Source: Mastigias papua (taxonomy: Eukaryota > Cnidaria > Scyphozoa > Rhizostomeae > Mastigiidae). Taken from it: DNA of 64,000 bases. Both the position numbers and the translations under genes were made by a program. The stretch lies in assembly GCA_964019165.1 (NCBI GenBank), contig OZ025269.1, positions 19,461,687 through 19,525,686 of the forward strand, written 5' to 3'. The number at the start of each line of letters is the position of its first letter. Within the stretch, counting starts at the first letter, position 1. Under the pieces are notes generated by a model. That model ran no database searches, was not told the origin of the DNA, and worked only from the letters and a program-made list of their open reading frames with translations. Positions 35,451 to 48,365 of this stretch are shown here, piece by piece.

Positions 35451-35607
35451 TGTAAATGATACATGCTGGGCATGGGAAAAGTTGTATAAAGAAAGAGTTG
35501 AAAAGCTGATGCCAGAGAGGAAAGCAAAAGTGAGGAAAGAGACTGTCCAAACATACGAAAACAATTAATGTCCATTTTTGCGGCCGTGAGGTATGAGATT
35601 TTGCCAA

Positions 35608-35785
35608 GGTTTTATGAGTTGGATTACCAGGAACCAGGATGTCGGCGTTCGACGAATGGGTTGTTGCGCGAGGTTTTATGAGTAGGATGACCAGGAACCT
35701 GAATGTCGGCGTTCGACAGTTGTGTGTTGCGAGGTTTTATGTGTAGGATCAACCAGGAACCTGACTTGCTGTGTTGCGGCACTGC
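35608..35785. repeat. Three-copy ~62-bp tandem repeat
   Basis: AGGTTTTATGAGTWGGAT ... CCAGGAACC starts at about 35609, 35672 and 35732; the last unit is partial. Confidence 0.85.
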
Positions 35786-35964
35786 GGTGAATTGAGTGCA
35801 ATTGATGTTTGCTTGCGAACATTTTCTGGGCGCGGAATGTTGCCGACCTAGCGTGCGTGTGCACCAGCTTTTGAAGGGTAGGCTGCCGAACCTGCGATGC
35901 TTGTCTTGACTGCTTGATGAAGCTGGATCAACGAAGGATTTGTGGGTCACGTCTCGGTCACCAT

Positions 35965-36411
35965 TATAGGAACGTGAATTTGTTGCTTCCTATAGACTGC
36001 TATGCTCGTTCAGTGACATCCTTCGTTGATCCAAGTTGTTGCGTATCATTATTTAACGTGCAGAGAACACGGAGGCAGAGAGAGGAGACGATGTTGTTGA
36101 CTGTACTCTGACTCTACTCTGACTGACTTTACAACATAAATTACATGCGTATATACAGAAACATTTAACAACCGAAATAAACATGAGTTACGTACAGGAA
36201 GGGTTAGGTGCTTGTTAGTTGCTTACTGAATGGAATCGTGTGGTGATGTTTGCGTGTGAAACAACAGAAGAGGAATGACCGGGTGTGTGATGACAGGAGT
36301 GACGTATGGTCATGTCCCAGGTGTGTGATTTGAGAATGCGAATGAATGAAAAGAAGAAAATCGGCATTGAGTATGAAATGGCCTATGTGTACAATGTTTA
36401 CGTGTCACTAC
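35965..36411 (+). repeat. LTR-like dispersed repeat, copy 2
   Basis: Starts TATAGGAACG and ends TTTACGTGTCACTACA. Shares CGTGCAGAGAACACGGAGGC and ACGAGTTACGTAGAGGAAGG-like words with the copy at 48366-48792. A solo LTR is a fair reading, since no internal retroviral-type coding lies next to it. LINE sequence begins straight after. Confidence 0.6.
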
Positions 36412-38520
36412 AAGACATTGCCTTGGATAACCACTGAGATTAGAAAACTGATCAACAAGAGATTTAAGGCTTTAAAAAAGTATAAGACTTCAAAAGATAG
36501 AAATGACTGGGAAGTATACAACAGGCTCAGAAATCAAGTTGTCAGGGAGCTGAGAAGAGCTGAGACCCAACACTGGGTAACAGCATTTCAGAAAGCAGAT
36601 GGCCCAACGTCTTTTTGGGGCTTGGTTAAAAAGATCCAGAACAAGAAAGGGAGCCAAAGCATAGGAGCACTGGAAGTAGATGGTCAGACAGTTACTGATC
36701 CCACTGCAAAAGCTGTTGCACTAAATATCTTCTTCAGTAATATACGGAAGGAACTAGCAATAAAATTTGAGGCAAGCACTGATACAAACAAGCATCCTAG
36801 CTGCATTTACAGAGTCACTCCAGCCATAAACAGCTTTGCACTACCTGATGTCTTAAAGATAGAGGCTGCTTGCAGAAAGTGAAATCCAATAAAGGCTGCT
36901 GGTTTAGACAACATTAGTAGCAGAGAAATCAAGGACACAGCCCAGGAATTCAGCCTTGGTCTTTCAACGGTCATCAACAAAATGTTTCTAACAAACACGT
37001 ATCCTGACTTATGGAAAATAGCAAAAGTGAAGTCAGTGTTTATAAAAGGTAGTTCAAAGGTCCGTAAAAGCTGCCGACCACTGTCTTTATTGACCATACC
37101 ATGCAAAATATCAGAGAATATTATTTGTCAGCAAGTAGATACCCATATGAAAGAACATAAACTGTCATCTAATAAGCAGTGGGGCTTCAAACAGTCATTA
37201 AGCACCGAAATAATTCTCTTATACCTAACAGAGACATGGAAAAAATGACCTTGGGCAATGGCTCAGTTGTTGGTGCACTGTTTATCGATTTTGAGAAGGC
37301 CTTTGACACCATAGAACATCAGACTCTAGGAATGAAGCTGCAGCAGGCGGTGGGGATATCTGGAAACTGTTATTCTCTGCTCATGAATTATTTGGCCGAC
37401 AGAAAACAATATATTGATAATGAAGGGGCAGTCTCCAATCCTTTTTTCCCTTTGAATGTGGTGTTCCACAAGGGCCCTTACTAGGACCGCGCTTGTTTTC
37501 CATATATGTTAATGATATTCCAAATGTATCCAAGATTGGGGAAATTCATTTATGTGCGGATGATACGATCGCTTTTGTGATATCTAGAACGGTAGACGAG
37601 GCAGCGTTGAGTTTAAATTTTATAGCAAAGGATTTAGAGAGGTGGTGCAACAAGAACAAGTTGACGATAAGCAAAGATAAAACTGAGTACATGATAATCA
37701 ATTCAAGAAATGTTATTGGTCCAATGAACCAAGTCGCAATGAATGCTAATAACATCAGACGAGTAACCAAAGCGAAATGCCTTTGGGTCACCGTTGACTG
37801 TCATTTGTCTTAGTCTGACCATATATTGACTATTACCAAGTAATTTAACAGTAATTTACTCGAATTTTTAAAAAGGATTCCCTTTTTACCCCAACCCGTC
37901 ATGGAGGAGATTTACTTCAAGACTGCAATTCCATCGGTGGTATATGGGATGCTGTTTGGAGAGTAAATTGTCACCTCTTGAATAGTTACATGCCAGAGCA
38001 GCAAAACTTGTCTGTAAGCTCGGAAGAGAAACCAGTTCCGATAAGGCCATTTTAACGACAGGGTGCATGAAACTGAGTTATATCTATAAGAAGAGAATTG
38101 CTACATTCATGCATGATTGCTATTATAAAACTACTGATCCCCGCTTGGCAAACCTCTTTGAGAAAGACATGGCTAGAAGCACAAGAAATAACAAACTTAA
38201 AGTGGTACGACCAAACATTGAAGTAGGAAGATTGTCCCTACGATACAGGAGACCAACTGTATGGAACATTTTACCAAACGATTTAAAGACAGTAGAAAGC
38301 CGGGACGTGTTCAGAAATGCTCTAAAAGGACACTCAAGACATCTAAATATGATTTCATTTACCAAAGGGACAACTTTTAATCACAACAAAGAGAAAGATT
38401 TTATATACTTTTAATCTAAAAGTGGATTCTTTCATGTTATTTATCTTACGCAGACCTATTGTATTTTAAATTAATTGCATAGAACCAAATTGTGACTAAG
38501 TAGGTAGAGGAGGCCCACAT
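36412..38520 (+). mobile_element. CR1/L2-like LINE, 5'-truncated and broken
   Basis: In order: pre-RT (PWITTEIRKLINKRFKALKK; FWGLVKKIQNKKG), RT with palm A GALFIDFEKAFDTIEHQTL (37270), a damaged PQGSxLGP block, palm C LCADDTIAF (37551), WCNKNKLTISKDKTEYM, and a C-terminal end (YRRPTVWNILPNDLKTVE, 38240). Frames are split at 36880, 37248, 37484 and 37813, so it is inactive. The catalytic pair DD is kept, preceded by CA in place of YA. The APE endonuclease is absent through 5' truncation at the LTR-like repeat. Confidence 0.85.
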
Positions 38521-38527
38521 CAGCTGT

Positions 38528-38862
38528 AATGTATGTATGTATGTATGTATGTACGTATGTATGTACGTATGTATGTACGTATGTATGTACGTATGTATGT
38601 ACGTATGTATGTACGTATGTATGTACGTATGTATGTACGTATGTATGTACGTATGTATGTACGTATGTATGTACGTATGTATGTACGTATGTATGTACGT
38701 ATGTATGTACGTATGTATGTACGTATGTATGTACGTATGTATGTACGTATGTATGTACGTATGTATGTACGTATGTATGTACGTATGTATGTACGTATGT
38801 ATGTATGTATGTATGTATGTATGTATGTATGTATGTATGTATGTATGGATGTATGTATGTAT
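38528..38862. repeat. 12-bp (GTATGTATGTAC)n minisatellite
   Basis: About 20 units of the 12-mer, then plain GTAT units. The absence of stops lets several frames stay open, which has no coding meaning. Confidence 0.97.
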
Positions 38863-39228
38863 ATATCACCAGTAGTTATAAATAGACAGCACAGTAGAGT
38901 AGCAATCAGTTAATTTTGTATTGTCATACGTACGACGACTCATCGAACCTAGTCGACATGACACAAATAATTCAGTAGTTAGTAGTGGAGTATGGCAAGC
39001 AACCCAAGGGTGTGACACATCACCTCACATAGAGCACGAAAGGCCACGCTTGTTGTACGCATTAAATGCCTTCAGCAGATATTATGAGATATGGTTCTAT
39101 AGTCTATTTATGTCTAGGCCTACACTTCTACTATAAGTTACTCAATTTACACATCGTAACACAACAAATTATAATCAACGTTGTTTAGACTCATTCTAAT
39201 ATGTCACTTTATCTCATCACCATTGCAG

Positions 39229-39509
39229 CCAAATACCTGTATATCGAGACCTCTTCACCAAGGCGGATGCGTGAAGTTGTAAGGTTGGAAAGCTCTGTGT
39301 CATACAATCAACCTTTGTGTTTCACGTTTTGGTATCACATGTTTGGCTCAAGCATCGGAAGACTGGGTATATACGCACAGTGGGGATATAGCTACCCAAA
39401 CAACCCCTATATCCAAAGCACCCAATGGCTGATATCTGGGAACCAAGGCAACATATGGCATAAAGCAGACGTCGACTTTGATTTTGATATGTTCTATGAG
39501 AACTACACC
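39229..39509 (+). CDS. MAM-CUB gene, MAM domain exon 2
   Basis: A 281-bp exon between CACCATTGCAG and a GTGAGT donor. It enters in phase 1 and leaves in phase 0. It encodes the central MAM strand block: AKYLYIETSSPRR, QPLCFTFWYHMFGSSIGRLGIYAQ (third conserved cysteine and the typical FWYHMYG-like motif), WLISGNQGNIWHKADVDF. The frame runs on past the donor for some 90 codons by chance. It joins exactly to 39951. Confidence 0.92.
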
Positions 39510-39950
39510 GTGAGTACTACACTGTTACGAGTAATCTGCCTCTACGGATTAAGCCCACATGACGAGCACGAGCTCAGCTTAGTATGTGAAAGTCCACGAT
39601 TAAACTATGTCATTGTAATAGCAAAACAACCTGTTTATTGTGCAATGTACACACGTTTATTCGCACATTGCTTTCCAGCATTCAGCACTCTCTTTTTTTG
39701 GCAAATGTCTATGAATGTTCTGGCTGGCTTGAGTGATTATATGATTATGCGTATAGCTCTCATTACTTCTATCCACCAGAGCATTTTGTAGTTGTGAGAT
39801 CGGTTGTTTTTAAACGTAATATAACTCAATAGGCAGCGTATCCTATACTTTGCTGCTCTGCATAGCAGAAAAGGGCTACATTTAGTAAGTACCAGTGAGC
39901 TTAAAGTTGAAAGTACATGGTCGATTGTTCTCTTGCACTACTCTTTTCAG

Positions 39951-40080
39951 ATAGCCATAGAAGCAGTTACTGGCAGCAGCCATACGGGAGATATTGCCGT
40001 AGATGACTTTGTATTGAAAGATGGACCCTGTTCACCCATACACAGTGTCAGTTCAACACCTACACCGCGATACCCGGCAG
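39951..40080 (+). CDS. MAM-CUB gene, MAM domain exon 3 and linker start
   Basis: A 130-bp exon (acceptor CTCTTTTCAG, donor GTACTG), phase 0 to phase 1. It closes the MAM domain with IAIEAVTGSSHTGDIAVDDF and GPC (fourth cysteine), then starts a Ser/Thr/Pro linker (SVSSTPTPRYPA). The (TAACA)n satellite lies right after the donor. Confidence 0.92.
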
Positions 40081-40109
40081 GTACTGTCACTCACTATCAA
40101 GATAAGATA

Positions 40110-41013
40110 CCATAGCATAGCAACGTAGCATAACATAACATAGTACAACATAACATAACATAGCATAGCATAACATAGCATAGCATAGCATAGCATAGTA
40201 TAGCACAGCATAGCATAGCATTGCATAATATAACATAACATAACATAACATAACATAGCATAACATAACATAACATAACATAACATAACATAACATAACA
40301 TAACATGACATATCATGACATAACATAACATGACATGACATGACATGACATGACATGACATAACATAATATAACATAACATAACATAACATAGTATAATA
40401 TAACATAACATAACATAATATACCATAATATAACATAACATAACATAACATAGCATAACATAACATAGCATAGCATAGCATAGCATAGCATAGCATAGCA
40501 TAGCATAGCATAGCATAGCATAGCATAGCATAGCATAGCATAGCATAGCATAACATAACATAACATAACATAGCATAATATAGCATAATATAACATAATA
40601 TAACATAACATAACATAACATAACATAACATACCATAACATAACATAGCATAGCATAGCATAGCATAACATAACATAGCATAGCAAAGCATAGCATAATA
40701 TAACATAACATAACATAACATAACATAACATAACATAACATAACATAACATAACATAACATAACATAACATAACATAACATAACAAACATAACATAACAT
40801 AACATAACATAACATAACATAACATAACATAACATAACTTAGCATAGCATAGCATAGCGTAGCATAGTACAACATAATATAACATAACATAACATAACAT
40901 AACATAACATAACATAACATAACATAACATAACATAACATAACATAACATAACATAACATAACATAACATAACATAACATAACATAACATAACATAACAT
41001 AACATAACATAAC
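40110..41013. repeat. (TAACA)n / (TAGCA)n pentanucleotide satellite
   Basis: About 900 bp of five-base units, mostly CATAA with blocks of CATAG, inside the intron after the MAM domain. No stops occur in several frames, which makes long but meaningless open frames. Confidence 0.97.
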
Positions 41014-41059
41014 TTATCATTGATTCTATACTCTGGGATTGGAGTCTTTCAAATATTTC

Positions 41060-41480
41060 GACATGATTAACATACATTTGCCAACTGAAGCCTAGAATGC
41101 CACTCAGGCATAGTTGATGAAAGTGTTCAAGACGCTGAAGATATTTTCTCTAAGTTTTTCACACTCCACATGCTTATAGAAGGGAAGATTGTACGCATGC
41201 ATTGTAGACTTTGGTCTTAGTACCTAAAGAAACTCCATGACAGCTCCAAAGTCGCTTGTCTAGTTTTCCAAAGTCGTGACTCGCTTTGCTCATCCGCAAG
41301 CATACCCCATCAGCAAGAGTACCAATCATCTTTAACGTGTTGCCTAGATACACAAACTTCTTGACAGCTTTCATCTTATGACCATAAACGTAGATGGAAT
41401 GTTGTTGACAGGGCACAGAAGTTGATAGCTGGTATTTATGAACTGCCTTCTTTAGACTGTTATTCAGTCTCAATGCTGTA
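41060..41480 (-). mobile_element. RTE-like LINE, C-terminal fragment
   Basis: Read right to left: KMKAVKKFVYLGNTLKMIGTLADG, then RMSKASHDFGKLDKRLWSCHGVSL and KTKVYNACVQSSLL, the usual thumb block of RTE/BovB-type RTs, followed by a decayed LEHFHQLCLSGILG end. Truncated on both sides. Confidence 0.8.
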
Positions 41481-41566
41481 CAGAACGTGAATTAATCTCA
41501 ATCATTTGATGTCTATATCTGTTGGAATTATGATGTGGTGTCTAACAGTATGGTCGTATTTTATAG

Positions 41567-41626
41567 AATCAACGCCTGCTATGCCTGTGGGAGTTGCACC
41601 ATCACCGACTCCATTACCAACTTCAG
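41567..41626 (+). CDS. MAM-CUB gene, Pro/Thr/Ser linker exon
   Basis: A 60-bp exon (acceptor TTTTATAG, donor GTGTGT), phase 1 to phase 1. It encodes ESTPAMPVGVAPSPTPLPTS, a probable O-glycosylated spacer between the MAM and CUB domains. Its small size and low complexity make it weaker alone, but both splice sites and the phase fit. Confidence 0.6.
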
Positions 41627-42247
41627 GTGTGTATGAGGTTTTCAATCTCACTGCTTCTCCCTGGGCTTACAACAAGAGAAATTTGTAAGGCCGTGTTCAG
41701 TAGGCTTTAAAAGTGTAATATTGGAGCTCGAAAGTAGGGCCTTAAAATGTCTAAATTTACAAAGAAAGGAAGAAAGTAGAAGGCCATTGTTAGTTGATGT
41801 TAAATGTTACTAGGTGGAGCCTGAAGGGCAATTTTCAAGTGGAGCACTGACCGTCTGTAAGAAATATTGTTTTAGTTCAATATGCTTCCTTGCTTTTTGT
41901 CTTTTTGCCCAAATTTTAATAATTGTAACAGCCACTAATACTTCGTTTTCAAATTGTTGATTTAATCATTTAGTTTGTCGTGCTCCTCGAATGTGGAGAA
42001 ATGTAAATGAAACTCTTTTGTCCAATCTATTCATGAGAGTTATTGTAAGTTAACTGTTGGGCCAAGAGCATTAAACCAGTTCCATGCAGTGTAAGTTGCT
42101 AATGATGATTATTTCCTTTTTAATGACCGTATCGATAATTATTCTAATGCTGACCTTATTGATCTTATTGAACCGCAGCATTTTTGGTGAAAACCATTGT
42201 TGTTCTAAGGAAATATGTTAATATGTTAACATATTACGTTGTTTTAG

Positions 42248-42586
42248 GGTGTGGAGGAGTCTTCAATCAACCGAGTGCTAATTTTTCTTCCCCTGGTTAT
42301 CCAAATAATTATCCGAATAATGCACACTGCACATACAATATTGAAGTACCAATGGACATGCAAATTGTGCTTACGATACACCCCTATGACTTGGAAACTG
42401 ATTTTGATAAATTAGAGTTGAGGCAAATGGTATCTGGATCAGACAATATTGTGGGAATATTAACTGGCGGTGAGAGTGTTGAAAGGAGGTTTACCTCTGC
42501 AGAGAACAAATTCACATTGTTGTTTACAAGTGATGGCAGTGTTAGGAGAAGAGGATTCAGAGCAAGTTACTCTGTCATTTCATCAG
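42248..42586 (+). CDS. MAM-CUB gene, CUB domain 1
   Basis: A 339-bp exon (acceptor TTGTTTTAG, donor GTATTT), phase 1 to phase 1, holding one whole CUB domain: GCGGVFNQPSANFSSPGYPN, NNAHCTYNIEVP, FDKLELRQM, and FTLLFTSDGSVRRRGFRASY. Only the first cysteine pair (CGG and AHC) is present; the second pair found in most CUB domains is replaced. CUBs 2 and 3 share this, so it is a subtype trait. Confidence 0.93.
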
Positions 42587-42638
42587 GTATTTTGCTCTGG
42601 TCTATTGCATTTGTTTATCAATCTACAGTAAGAAGAGC

Positions 42639-42951
42639 TACCGTAAATCCTCGAATTAGCCCCCTGGGAGCTTATTTATTTTTAATGGTTTTTGGGTGGG
42701 GGCGTATTCGAGGGGGGGCTTATTCGAGGGGGGCTTATAAAATTATTTGACAAATGTCGTATAAAAAGCTCATTGTCAAAGCTCCTTTCCTCCTTTCTAT
42801 TACAAGAACAGTCTAAATTTAAGTATTAATCTTTGTCAAAGTTTTCATCATCATCTGGGGTGGGGGCTTATTCGAGGGGGGACTTATTAACAAATTGAAG
42901 TTCTAGCATGGGGGCTTATTCGAGGGGGGGCTAATTCGAGGATTTACGGTA
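42639..42951. mobile_element. MITE with TA target duplication
   Basis: Inverted ends CCGTAAATCCTCGAATTAGC (from 42641) and GCTAATTCGAGGATTTACGG (to 42949), each flanked by TA. The 309-bp body repeats GGGGCTTATTCGAGGGGG four times. It lies 54 bp past the CUB 1 donor, in the intron. Confidence 0.85.
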
Positions 42952-43041
42952 AATGTCTAGTACTGTACTTACTCCTGTTGTGCTATTTCTAAAGTACCTG
43001 ATGGAATTATGTATGAGGAAATGATGATTTTTGTCACATAT

Positions 43042-46000
43042 TAGCATAGTGGACAAATCTTGATTGGCTTTTAGCGCGATCCCCAATTGGGGAATCTTCT
43101 GCCTTATTGACCAATCAGAAGGCCAGAATCTCCAATTTTACTACACCTCCTTCAAAAAACCCGGTGTAAAATCTGTTAAGACTTATCCGAAATTTTTTTC
43201 AATAAATATTATCACAAGATATTTCTCCAAAAATCTACCGCGAACTTTTTCGAGATCGCTCCCCGTTCAAGAAATATCACGCTTTGATCACGAAGCAACG
43301 TTTACGTACCTTCCAGTCGATCTTTATTGATATATTAATCCATGCAATTCATCTTCATGAACAAAATGTAAGTTAGATAGTATCGATCTGATGTGTATTC
43401 GTTCTCTCAACTCTAAATAAAGTTGGTAAATGGCGACAGCAGGTGAATTTGGATTGAAAAGTCGCGGGGAAATGTCACGTGGAAAATGGCAGGAAACCTT
43501 TCATGCTTCCATTCATGCTTTACTACTGCACACGCTATTTATTCCGTAAAACATAGAAATTGTCAAAAATATCTTCAAATCACTTACATAACAGATGGCA
43601 TCGTATCCTATAATCTTACATCATATAAATCTTTGAGATAAATATGGTGTGTACTGTCTTAATCAGCATTATAAAAAAGACGTCCTCAACATTGCTACTT
43701 GACTTTTGCAGGCTGATATTGGGAGTCTTCGCTAGTGTAAAAAGACACCACACTCGCATTCTAGGTTCCTATGCTTGTGCTAAGCAACGCAAAACGCCAT
43801 TTTCTACCAGACGTTGGTAGGAAAGCTTTCGATGATTTATGTAGGCTACTTTCATTCATGCTTTACAAACTCACTGTCTGTCTCCACCACATTGATAGGA
43901 ATGGCGTTTAATAAATGCTAATATTCATATATAACTGTTAAGATCATTTTCATAATAATCCATTCCATCCTAAAGAATTAATGCTTAATTATAAAGCTCA
44001 ACTCATATTTTCAATAATAGCTACAAAGGAACCCAAACTTCTGAATTAAATTCAAGGATAAAAGGGGGACTCTCCATTTGCTTTAAGTTCCCAAAGAGTT
44101 ATATCTGGCTTAGAAGACTGATTTGAAGAACTATAAGATTTGCTAAGTTACCAGGTAAGTGCAAAACCATCTGTTAGTGCCTAGATAGCCTATAATTATC
44201 TACTAGATATATTTGGGCGTTCTGTTCAAAATTTTGACACTGATTTCTCCTCCACTACTTGTCATTTCCCCCTCCTACACAGTAATTTTTTTGCCGTAGG
44301 TTTCTCTTCGTAATAAACATAAAATTCCTCTTCGATAACAACATTGATCTTTCAGCTAAGAGATGTGGAGGGGGTGTGGAAGAATTAACGGAAGTCCAGT
44401 GATTTATGCTAGAGTAGATTTTATGTCATTGCCATCTTGAGCGTTCATCAAGACTCACTTGACCATTCTAAGAATTTCCAGAATCTCTTTATATTTCATG
44501 AGATGATACTTATAGAAGTTGCCTACTTACTCTGAAACAAGGGTAGAGATACTTTTGTTAGAAATAATGGTGTACCCCCTATGTTTGAATATAGTTCGGA
44601 TTGATCTTGATTTTCAAATCCCCCCATTGACCTTTACAAGGTCAGAACGTGTTGTTTATGAAGACCTTGATGTGCAGTGCATGTCACTTGTTGTCTTTCG
44701 TGGTTCTATGATCACCTCTGGGTAGTACTATTACTTGTGATAAGTCCTATTTTCGTTATCCCTCATGATTAAATGCATTGATTCTGAAAACGTATTGAAG
44801 GTAGTGTAGGTACATGTAAGTGTCTTCTTCAAGGCTGTAAAATTGCAGATTGCACAGTTTAGTTTCTTTAAGTTAAACTATCAGAATATTATATCTGAGA
44901 CATGGGCATGGCTGAAGAACATCCAGGCTCCTTAATGACGAAATCCCCTAGTTAACAATTTTAGAAATCATTACTACATTGAAGTAGCAAGTAAGTGTAA
45001 ACCATTTCCTTTTCCTTTATATACCATAATGAAAGTACTTTGATTGCATCTGCTCTATTTCTCTAGCAAATTGTGTGTGATGCTTGTTATGCCCTTGAGA
45101 TGAAATCTTGACTGGTGTTTACTAACCTTAGAAAGGAAATGTTAGCCATTTACGTTGGCCTTTATGAAGATGCCATGTTTGCTACCGGTTTTACATTTAT
45201 TCTAGTGCTAACAATGGCATCACATGTGCAGATTATGAAACGACTACAATGTTTTTAAGTGTTACTAGAGCTCAGACCTAGTACATGGCTCAAGAAAGAT
45301 TCTGCAAAATAAGATCCAACAATTCCTTCAAACCCAGCATGAAGTGGCTTTTATGTTTGTAGTTATCAAATGATTAAAAAATCGCAAAAGACAGGAAAGT
45401 TAAAATGACTGTAACTCAATTTAAATATGATAATAATCATTAAACAAGTTACAGTTTGTCTTAAACCATCATTTTACAAATAAGGCTGGTCATCTCAAGC
45501 ATTTCTAATTCTTTTAAATAACAATGTATACAATATGCAAGCAAATATTCTAGCAGAGAGGATAAAAATTTATCTTCTCAAATATTTGCTTGCATATGCT
45601 TATCTACAACAGATATTTTGCAACTTCTCAGACATACTATAAATTTATGTGATGAAAATTTTTTAATTTCTTCCATTTCTTCAATATTTAATTGAATGAA
45701 ATTCTCAAAATCAGTCTTTTAAGCCAGATATAACTCTTTGGGAACTTAAAGCAAATGGAGTGTCCCCCTTTTATCCTTGAATTTAATTCAGAAGTTTGGG
45801 TTCCTTTGTAGCTATTATTGAAAATATGAGTTGAGCTTTATAATTAAGTATTAATTCTTTAGGATGGAATGGATTATTATGAAAATGATCTTAACAGTTA
45901 TATATGAATATTAGCATTTATTAAACGCCATTCCTATCAATGTGGTGGAGACAGACAGTGAGTTTGTAAAGCATGAATGAAAGTAGCCTACATAAATCAT

Positions 46001-46790
46001 CGAAAGCTTTCCTACCAACGTCTGGTAGAAAATGGCGTTTTGCGTTGCTTAGCACAAGCATAGGAACCTAGAATGCGAGTGTGGTGTCTTTTTACACTAG
46101 CGAAGACTCCCAATATCAGCCTGCAAAAGTCAAGTAGCAATGTTGAGGACGTCTTTTTTATAATGCTGATTAAGACAGTACACACCATATTTATCTCAAA
46201 GATTTATATGATGTAAGATTATAGGATACGATGCCATCTGTTATGTAAGTGATTTGAAGATATTTTTGACAATTTCTATGTTTTACGGAATAAATAGCGT
46301 GTGCAGTAGTAAAGCATGAATGGAAGCATGAAAGGTTTCCTGCCATTTTCCACGTGACATTTCCCCGCGACTTTTCAATCCAAATTCACCTGCTGTCGCC
46401 ATTTACCAACTTTATTTAGAGTTGAGAGAACGAATACACATCAGATCGATACTATCTAACTTACATTTTGTTCATGAAGATGAATTGCATGGATTAATAT
46501 ATCAATAAAGATCGACTGGAAGGTACGTAAACGTTGCTTCGTGATCAAAGCGTGATATTTCTTGAACGGGGAGCGATCTCGAAAAAGTTCGCGGTAGATT
46601 TTTGGAGAAATATCTTGTGATAATATTTATTGAAAAAAATTTCGGATAAGTCTTAACAGATTTTACACCGGGTTTTTTGAAGGAGGTGTAGTAAAATTGG
46701 AGATTCTGGCCTTCTGATTGGTCAATAAGGCAGAAGATTCCCCAATTGGGGATCGCGCTAAAAGCCAATCAAGATTTGTCCACCATGCTA
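43042..46790. mobile_element. 3.7-kb foldback element with 1.08-kb inverted arms
   Basis: Arms at 43044-44124 and 45708-46788 are near-perfect inverted copies of equal length (about 1081 bp). TA flanks both ends (43042-43043, 46789-46790). The only difference I noted near the ends is GCATAGTGG versus GCATGGTGG. A 1583-bp loop (44125-45707) has no recognisable coding. The arm frame of 88 codons at 43064 and its mirror at 46502 match because the arms are copies; I see no known domain in it. It is probably a non-autonomous DNA transposon with very long TIRs. It lies in the intron between CUB 1 and CUB 2. Confidence 0.85.
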
Positions 46791-48365
46791 TGCTGCGCAA
46801 TAAATTCACTGTATCACCATTGTTCTAGAGCGCCTTACAATTGTCTCTTATTCCTGCACAATAGTGTTCTGACAGGTCACATTTAACACTCAATATGCAA
46901 TGAGCCAAATATTTCATTTCCATTTCATTCATTTCATTTTAAATTATTTAACCACGGTGGCCCCATCAATCGAAGAAAATTGCTTTGCAGGGGACCGTGC
47001 TTAAAAACTAAGAAAAATTATCTATCCTTTAAAAACCTTACCCTGATTCCAATAATACATCAATAAATAAAAGAAAAGAAATAGCAAAATAAATCATTTA
47101 TTTACAGCGTCTTTAAACGCTTTGAAAGAGGACGTCTGCTTGACTTCCAAATCTAAGTGGTTCCAGACTCGAGCACCACGATATGAGAAGTTCGTTGACC
47201 ACTACACGTTTTCACTAGAGGGATTTGGAGATCAGTTGCCGTGTTTCTCAAATTTTCCCTACTACATGCCGACTTTTTCGTAAAAATTTGTGACAGGTAG
47301 TCAGGAGCAAGCTCATTTATTGATTTATAGACCATGCAGGCTGTCTCTACTTGTATCATATCCGCTACTGTAGGCCGATTTAGAGTTTTTATTAAGGCAC
47401 TAGCGGAAGAATCATAGCTGCTGTTGGTCACAATTATGGCTGCACGGTTTTGAAGTTTTTGCAGCACATGCAACCTAGTCCCCCCACATGCCCCCAGACT
47501 GAGCAGCAGTAGCGGAGGTGCGGTTCAACGATACCACGATACATTTTACAGAGAGTGTCCTGCGGGAGTAACTTCCTGGCATATTTAAGGAATCCAATTG
47601 CACGAGAGACCTTAGATCGTACAAAATGGATATGTTCTTCCCAAGACAGATGTCTATCAATCTGTACCCCTAAATATTTGACGTTATCTACCATTTGGAC
47701 TTCGGAGCCACCAATAGAAAAAGAGGGAGGTTCCACTAGCTTTGTCGAAATCTTCTTAAGGTTGGGTCGTGATCCAATAACCATCGCTTGTGTCTTCAGG
47801 ACATTTAGGGACAGTTTATTGCCTTGGAGCCATTTCCGTAAAGAATCAAGTTCTTTGTTCATCGTCAAATTCAGATCATTGACACTTCTTGCAGTAAAGA
47901 AGATGCTGGTATCATCAGCGTACATGGTCACCTGGCACCTTTCCAGACAAAACGGAAGATCATTGATATAGACACAGAATAGAGTTAGGCAGAAGGGTCA
48001 CTCCGTTCAGTTCCGGCTGACACTTTTTTTCGCGCATGCGTAAGCAAGGAAGTGAATGAAAGCGAGGTTAAGTAAGTGCGCTTCGGCAAAATTATAAGGC
48101 GTTTGACCGCAAGCCTAGGAGAAATTGTATCGTTTTTTGTGTTTTTCTTCGATTCTCAACGTTGAATTCTCGAAAATGTCGAAGAAAAGTGTAGCAGAGG
48201 CATCTGTACACGTTCAGAAAACTATGAAAACTAACTAACATCTTGTACATGCACATCTCACACTTTGCAGGGTGGATTTTCGCCGGATGGTAACAATCCG
48301 GGCAGTTGAAATTGCATATAAACTATGTATCACTGTAAGTACTCATTGTGTACGTCGAGAATATG

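Noticed and set aside
38471..38913. Open frames of 112-132 codons (MYVCMYV, VHTYVHT and similar) on both strands
   Set aside because: They are translations of the 12-bp minisatellite, which has no stops in several frames.
39201..39791. A 196-codon gene starting at ATG 39201 and running to 39791
   Set aside because: The ATG is in the intron just before the acceptor and the frame beyond 39509 passes a good GTGAGT donor. MAM homology starts and stops at the splice sites.
40053..41077. Open frames of up to 307 codons reading MLCYVMLCY repeats
   Set aside because: They come from the (TAACA)n satellite read in the minus direction; no coding composition.
42184..42750. A 188-codon single-exon CUB gene
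   Set aside because: CUB homology covers only 42248-42586 and both edges are splice sites; the rest is intron and MITE.
43064..43330. An 88-codon gene and its identical partner at 46502-46768
   Set aside because: Both are in the arms of the foldback element, so identity is explained by the inverted repeat. There is no ATG at the start and no known domain.
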